This document shows positions 3,726 to 7,144 of a stretch of 7,144 nt of DNA, one piece after another. Within the stretch, counting starts at the first letter, position 1, and the number at the start of each line of letters is the position of its first letter. The notes below the pieces were generated by a model. That model searched no databases and was not told where the DNA came from. It saw only the letters and a program-made list of their open reading frames with translations. Made by a program: the position numbers and the translations under genes. This stretch comes from Ruminococcus flavefaciens (GTDB lineage Bacteria > Bacillota_A > Clostridia > Oscillospirales > Ruminococcaceae). The stretch is from assembly GCA_004556875.1 (NCBI GenBank), contig SFFP01000214.1:1-7144 (forward strand), in the 5' to 3' direction.

Positions 3726-5792
3726 ATGAGGATAAAGAAGGCTGCGCTGATCACAGCACTGGCAATGATGATGTCAGCAGCTGGCTGCGCTGAGAAGAAG
3801 GGGACTCCTGATGTATCAGAGACAGAAAAAGAAACACAGGAGCAAACTATCGTTACTACCGAGGAGGAAACTACAGAGATGGCAACCGAGCACATCAGCC
3901 CAGTTGAGACCGTTTCAGCAACTCTCAATTCACAGATCACAGTTGACAGGACTATCGGACGTGCTGAGGGAAGCAACACGATAAAGTTCCCCCTTGCCGA
4001 TCTTATTGAGGACGGCGACAGGGTAAAGTCATTTACTTTTACTATTTATTCGGCTGACGGAAGCAATATAGGGGAATTTAAAGGAGGCTGCGGCATCGCT
4101 GTTGACAGCGAGTGTCCGTCGGCAACAAACAAAGGCTGGTATCAGAGCCCTGATTTTTCAGCACCGACTCAGGGAAGTTATGGTGAGATAACATGGGAAG
4201 TTCCTGATGAGCTGAAGGATTATATCCACGCGGGGGGCGAGGTATTGTTCGGCTATTGGTGGGGAAACTGCGAGAGCATCAGGATCGAAAATGTTGTATG
4301 TACATACGAAAGAACGAGGGAAGTCCCTGTTGACGGAACAGGTTCAAAGGAAGTTGGCGTAAGCGTCAATTATTCAGATGCGGATAATACTATCCATGTT
4401 CCTCTTGACTTTATTCCCGACAAGGTAATACCGCAGGTCGTTACATTCAATGTGAGCGCAGGCGGCGGATTTAAGAAATATACAGGCGCATTCGGCATAA
4501 ATTCTTCTAAAGGCAAATATATGTCGGGAGATACGGCGGTATTTACAAGCGATAATAAGCTTGAGCTTATGTGGTTCGTGCCTGATGCTGCTAAGGAATA
4601 TATCGCTAAGAACAATGAGCTTGTACTTGGCTATTGGTGGAGCGAACAGCCTACGGTAACTCTTGACAGCGTTACCGTAAAATACAGTCAGGGAGAGGGT
4701 TTTACAGGTGAATATCCTGTAGTTACTACTACAGCAGCGCCTGAGGAGACAGTGCCTGTACAGACAGCTACCGTTGCGGCGGCTGAAAGAGGTTTCCGCA
4801 CCGCTGATGAGATAGTTTCCGAGATAAAGGTCGGCTGGAATTTGGGAAATACCCTTGACAGCTATAATACAGGAAAGAGCGGCCTTGATACTGAGACAGG
4901 CTGGGGCAACCTCAAAACTACAAAGGAAATGATAAAGTCGGTCAAGGCGGCAGGCTTTAATGCCATAAGAGTTCCTGTAACGTGGGCAGAGCATATGGAC
5001 GGCGATACTATCAGCGATGAATGGATGAACAGAGTTCAGGAAGTCGTTGACTACGCTTATAACGAGGGTCTGTTCGTCATTGTCAATATGCACCATGATG
5101 ACTATATATGGTTCGACCCTCAGCAGGGTTCGTATAACGGCGACAGCTTCAGACTCAAAACTATATGGGAGCAGATATGTGAACGCTTTGCCGATTACGA
5201 TGACCGCCTTATATTCGAGGGTATGAACGAGCCGCGTACAGTAGGCTCAACAATGGAATGGATGGGCGGAACAAAGACTGAGCGCAGTGTCATAAATGAA
5301 TATGCAAAAGACTTTGTGGATACAGTACGCAAGAGCGGCGGAAATAACTCTGCAAGAACTCTTATCGTTACGACCTATGCGGCTTCTGCCGACAGTATCG
5401 CTCTCAATGAATTCAGAGTGCCTACAGGCGGAAATATAATCGTTTCTGTACACTATTATGCTCCGTGGAAGTTTGCAGACGGCACTGAAACAGCATTTAC
5501 CGACAGCGGCAAGGACGAGGTCAGTGCTAAATTTGCAGAGCTTAAAAAGAAATTCATCGACAAGGGTACTCCTGTAATAATTGATGAATTCGGCTGTGTT
5601 AATTCTGCAAGCACTGCTACACGCTGTGATTATTACAAATACTATATCAGCTCGGCAAAGGCAAACGGTATAAAGTGCTTTGTATGGGATAACGGAAAAT
5701 TCAGCGGAGAATCAAGCTTCGGCATATTCAACAGAGGTGCTCTCACATGGGACGGAGAGCTTCTCGGCGCTATCATGGATGGTGCGAAGTAA
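3726..5792 (+). CDS. GH5 (probably subfamily 4) endo-beta-glucanase lipoprotein with two binding-module-like repeats
   Basis: 688 residues, predicted to cut internal beta-1,4-glucan links (cellulose, beta-glucan or xyloglucan) outside the cell. The start at 3726 follows AGGAAAGGG (3709-3717) and yields a proper signal peptide; an upstream ATG at 3684 does not. The lipobox S-A-A-G-C gives Cys21, then a Thr/Glu linker to about 58. Two related beta-rich modules follow, about 62-195 and 208-320, each ending in a strand with GYWW (176-179, 302-305) and a closing strand like ENVVCTY or DSVTVKY. They are probably carbohydrate-binding modules of the kind found in ruminococcal glucanases. After a Thr/Pro linker the catalytic domain spans about 355-688: GWNLGNTLDS (370-379), MHHDD (455-459), NEPR with acid/base Glu502, VHYYAPW (575-581), IIDEFG with nucleophile Glu621, and VWDNG (653-657). 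No dockerin is present. Exact substrate cannot be told from sequence. Confidence 0.92.
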   Translation: MRIKKAALITALAMMMSAAGCAEKKGTPDVSETEKETQEQTIVTTEEETTEMATEHISPVETVSATLNSQITVDRTIGRAEGSNTIKFPLADLIEDGDRVKSFTFTIYSADGSNIGEFKGGCGIAVDSECPSATNKGWYQSPDFSAPTQGSYGEITWEVPDELKDYIHAGGEVLFGYWWGNCESIRIENVVCTYERTREVPVDGTGSKEVGVSVNYSDADNTIHVPLDFIPDKVIPQVVTFNVSAGGGFKKYTGAFGINSSKGKYMSGDTAVFTSDNKLELMWFVPDAAKEYIAKNNELVLGYWWSEQPTVTLDSVTVKYSQGEGFTGEYPVVTTTAAPEETVPVQTATVAAAERGFRTADEIVSEIKVGWNLGNTLDSYNTGKSGLDTETGWGNLKTTKEMIKSVKAAGFNAIRVPVTWAEHMDGDTISDEWMNRVQEVVDYAYNEGLFVIVNMHHDDYIWFDPQQGSYNGDSFRLKTIWEQICERFADYDDRLIFEGMNEPRTVGSTMEWMGGTKTERSVINEYAKDFVDTVRKSGGNNSARTLIVTTYAASADSIALNEFRVPTGGNIIVSVHYYAPWKFADGTETAFTDSGKDEVSAKFAELKKKFIDKGTPVIIDEFGCVNSASTATRCDYYKYYISSAKANGIKCFVWDNGKFSGESSFGIFNRGALTWDGELLGAIMDGAK

Positions 5793-5809
5793 AAGGGATA
5801 TCTTTCTGC

Positions 5810-5838
5810 TTGACAGTCAAAAATATATATAATATAAT
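5810..5838 (+). promoter_or_regulatory. Perfect-consensus promoter of the SGNH hydrolase gene
   Basis: TTGACA (5810-5815), 17-bp spacer, TATAAT (5833-5838), starting 18 nt after the GH5 stop. Predicted start is near 5845. The -35 box is part of an 11-bp palindrome TTGACAGTCAA (5810-5820), which may be an operator. No terminator hairpin is seen between the GH5 stop and this promoter, so read-through from GH5 is possible. Confidence 0.85.
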
Positions 5839-5904
5839 ACACTTAGCTGCGGCGATATGTTTGCAGTGAAAATACAAAAATATTTTTCAAGGAGGAGAAA
5901 CACA

Positions 5905-6975
5905 ATGAAAAAAATTTTATCAACGATCCTTTCAACAGTCATAGGCGTGACTTCACTTGCATCTGTACCATGCAGCGCTGCTGATACAAAGGCAGCAGGC
6001 GATAAAGCAGGAATGGTAATTCTTGGCGACAGCATTGCGGCAGGCTATACAAGAAAAGGCGATGTTGCTCATAACTATGGTGAGATATGCGGCGATTACC
6101 TCGGCTGCGATGTGTCAAACTACGCTAAGGTGGGCGACACAACAGATGATATGCTCGAACTTATTGACAGCTTTACTGCTGAGCAGAAAAAGAATGTTGC
6201 TGATGCGGAATACATCGTTATCTCTATAGGCGGAAACGATATAATGGAGTATGTTGCAAAGAGAATGCTTGCTTTTGCTGCAGGAAAGACAACACAGCAT
6301 TTCTTTAACGACGGATATACAAAGGACGATATTCCCGAAAGACCTACTATATCACAGATGCAGAAGATGCTCAACCTTAACGGTGAAGGCGGCATCATGG
6401 AGTACGTTGAGAAAGGCGGCATAAGAGCACAGATAGAGCTTAACGGACTTCTCGCAGGTATCGGCGGTGACCTCAGCTATAACAGCGAGGGTAATGAGGG
6501 TTATGTTGAGAAGCATATTGCTGCAAATATCAAGACGGCAGCTGACAAGCTCAAATCTGTAAATCCTGATGCAAAGATAATGGTTCAGACTATCTATCAG
6601 CCATTCCAGTTTGAACCATCATTTATCAGCAGCAAATACGGTTCTAAGTCCACAAAGGCATCTCTCATAAGCATTATAAGACTTCAGCTTGAGGAAGTTA
6701 TGAACTCTTATTCCGAAAATATCAGTGCTATCGACGGTATTGACGTTGTTGACGTAAAGACAGAGTTCACATCATATGACGGAGACCTTTCAACAACAAA
6801 TCCTGGCAATACAAATTACTTTGTTGACGTTCAGACTGACTCGCTATCATCAGCTGATGTTCACCCAAATCAGAAGGGACACCTTGCAATCGCATCTGCT
6901 ATCCTTACAAAGATAGGCAAGCTCCACTATGATACAGGACTTCTTTCATCGGTTTATGACTGCATGTGGCAATAA
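5905..6975 (+). CDS. Secreted SGNH/GDSL-family hydrolase (esterase)
   Basis: 356 residues. The start at 5905 is set by a very strong AAGGAGGAG (5889-5897) and gives MKKILSTILS; an in-frame ATG at 5857 has no ribosome site and a charged N-terminus. Residues 1 to about 25 are a signal peptide ending P-C-S-A-A, with no clear lipobox, so a secreted protein is expected. SGNH blocks are complete: block I GDS with nucleophile Ser43, block II Gly77 in KVGD, block III GGND with Asn111, and block V DVHP with Asp318 and His320. These families remove acyl or acetyl groups from esters. Beside a GH5 glucanase, a carbohydrate esterase acting on acetylated plant polysaccharide is a fair guess, unproven. About 70 residues between blocks III and V (130-205) look like an inserted cap. 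The last residues (LSSVYDCMWQ) overlap the next reading frame and may not be the native C-terminus. Confidence 0.88.
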   Translation: MKKILSTILSTVIGVTSLASVPCSAADTKAAGDKAGMVILGDSIAAGYTRKGDVAHNYGEICGDYLGCDVSNYAKVGDTTDDMLELIDSFTAEQKKNVADAEYIVISIGGNDIMEYVAKRMLAFAAGKTTQHFFNDGYTKDDIPERPTISQMQKMLNLNGEGGIMEYVEKGGIRAQIELNGLLAGIGGDLSYNSEGNEGYVEKHIAANIKTAADKLKSVNPDAKIMVQTIYQPFQFEPSFISSKYGSKSTKASLISIIRLQLEEVMNSYSENISAIDGIDVVDVKTEFTSYDGDLSTTNPGNTNYFVDVQTDSLSSADVHPNQKGHLAIASAILTKIGKLHYDTGLLSSVYDCMWQ

Positions 6976-7144
6976 GAACAATGCCGCAGATGATGCAAAT
7001 GCTGTCGAAGACACAGAAGCCGGTACAGAATCAGGCAGCAGCGAAGAAGCAGCAGCTCCGGCTAATTATGAAGAAGTATCCGCAGAGCTGTATGACAAAG
7101 AACTCGGTGATTTCTATGCAGCTTACCAGAAAGTGGATGAAGCA
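6929..7144 (+). CDS. N-terminal part of a lipoprotein, possibly a peptide ABC transporter binding protein, signal peptide lost
   Basis: An open frame running off the right edge, offset from the SGNH hydrolase frame and overlapping its last 47 bases. From Cys at 6965-6967 it reads T-A-C-G-N-K-N-N, then an acidic Ala/Ser/Glu linker, then NYEEVSAELYDKELGDFYAAY, exactly how mature lipoproteins of Bacillota begin. Upstream there are only MIQDFFHRFM residues (ATG at 6929, or 6956), with no basic N-region, no proper hydrophobic core and no good ribosome site. The part after the linker recalls oligopeptide-binding SBP_bac_5 proteins of Clostridia, from memory only. The gene is probably 5'-truncated or frameshifted here, or the sequence carries an assembly error. 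The frame is closed by a TAG at 6914-6916, so no earlier start exists in it. Confidence 0.55.
   Translation, partial: MIQDFFHRFMTACGNKNNAADDANAVEDTEAGTESGSSEEAAAPANYEEVSAELYDKELGDFYAAYQKVDEA

Noticed and set aside
4374..5096. 240-codon open frame on the minus strand inside the GH5 gene
   Set aside because: It is fully antisense to a well-supported GH5 coding region and has no ribosome site or recognisable protein feature.
3726..5792. Dockerin or cellulosomal enzyme
   Set aside because: The protein ends shortly after the GH5 domain and no calcium-binding dockerin repeats are seen anywhere in it.
1..7144. CRISPR array, tRNA, rRNA or transposase gene
   Set aside because: No regularly spaced direct repeats, tRNA-like cloverleaf, rRNA segment or transposase coding sequence was seen.

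Overview
The window looks like chromosomal DNA of a Ruminococcus-type gut or rumen bacterium (Oscillospiraceae, Bacillota). This is inferred from the moderate GC content, strong Shine-Dalgarno sites, near-consensus sigma-A promoters, lipoproteins with Ala/Ser/Thr/Glu-rich linkers, a ruminococcal-style GH5 glucanase with tandem binding modules, and a cohesin-like surface module. No 16S rRNA or other species marker is present.

Layout. At 1-372 (minus) is the N-terminal part of a small lipoprotein that runs off the left edge. Divergent from it, at 579-1013 (plus), is an Rrf2/IscR-type regulator with three cysteines placed as in Fe-S sensing members. It is convergent with cysK (1064-1990, minus), and the two share a bidirectional terminator. 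cysK has a perfect sigma-A promoter, an operator-like dyad at its start of transcription, and a leader of about 144 nt holding short candidate upstream ORFs. At 2250-3140 (minus) is a secreted lipoprotein whose C-terminal domain looks like a cohesin with its two halves in swapped order.

From 3141 to 3725 no gene is seen. The stretch carries the minus promoter of the cohesin-like lipoprotein, two free palindromes, a plus-strand promoter-like sequence, and a 147-bp element (3440-3586) bounded by perfect 13-bp inverted repeats with three internal hairpins. It ends upstream of a GH5 lipoprotein glucanase (3726-5792, plus) with two binding-module-like repeats. An SGNH/GDSL esterase (5905-6975, plus) follows with its own perfect promoter. 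Its 3' end overlaps a reading frame running off the right edge (6929-7144) that encodes a lipoprotein with a lipobox but almost no signal peptide, which suggests a deletion, frameshift or assembly junction.

How the genes fit together. The left half is a sulfur/Fe-S theme: an IscR-like regulator beside cysteine synthase, both with dyads at their promoters. The right half is extracellular polysaccharide use: a membrane-anchored endoglucanase, a secreted esterase and a cohesin-like surface lipoprotein. Four of the six or seven proteins appear to be lipoproteins. The points most worth a second look are the swapped-half cohesin module, the structured 147-bp element in the GH5 upstream region, and the broken-looking junction at 6929-6975.
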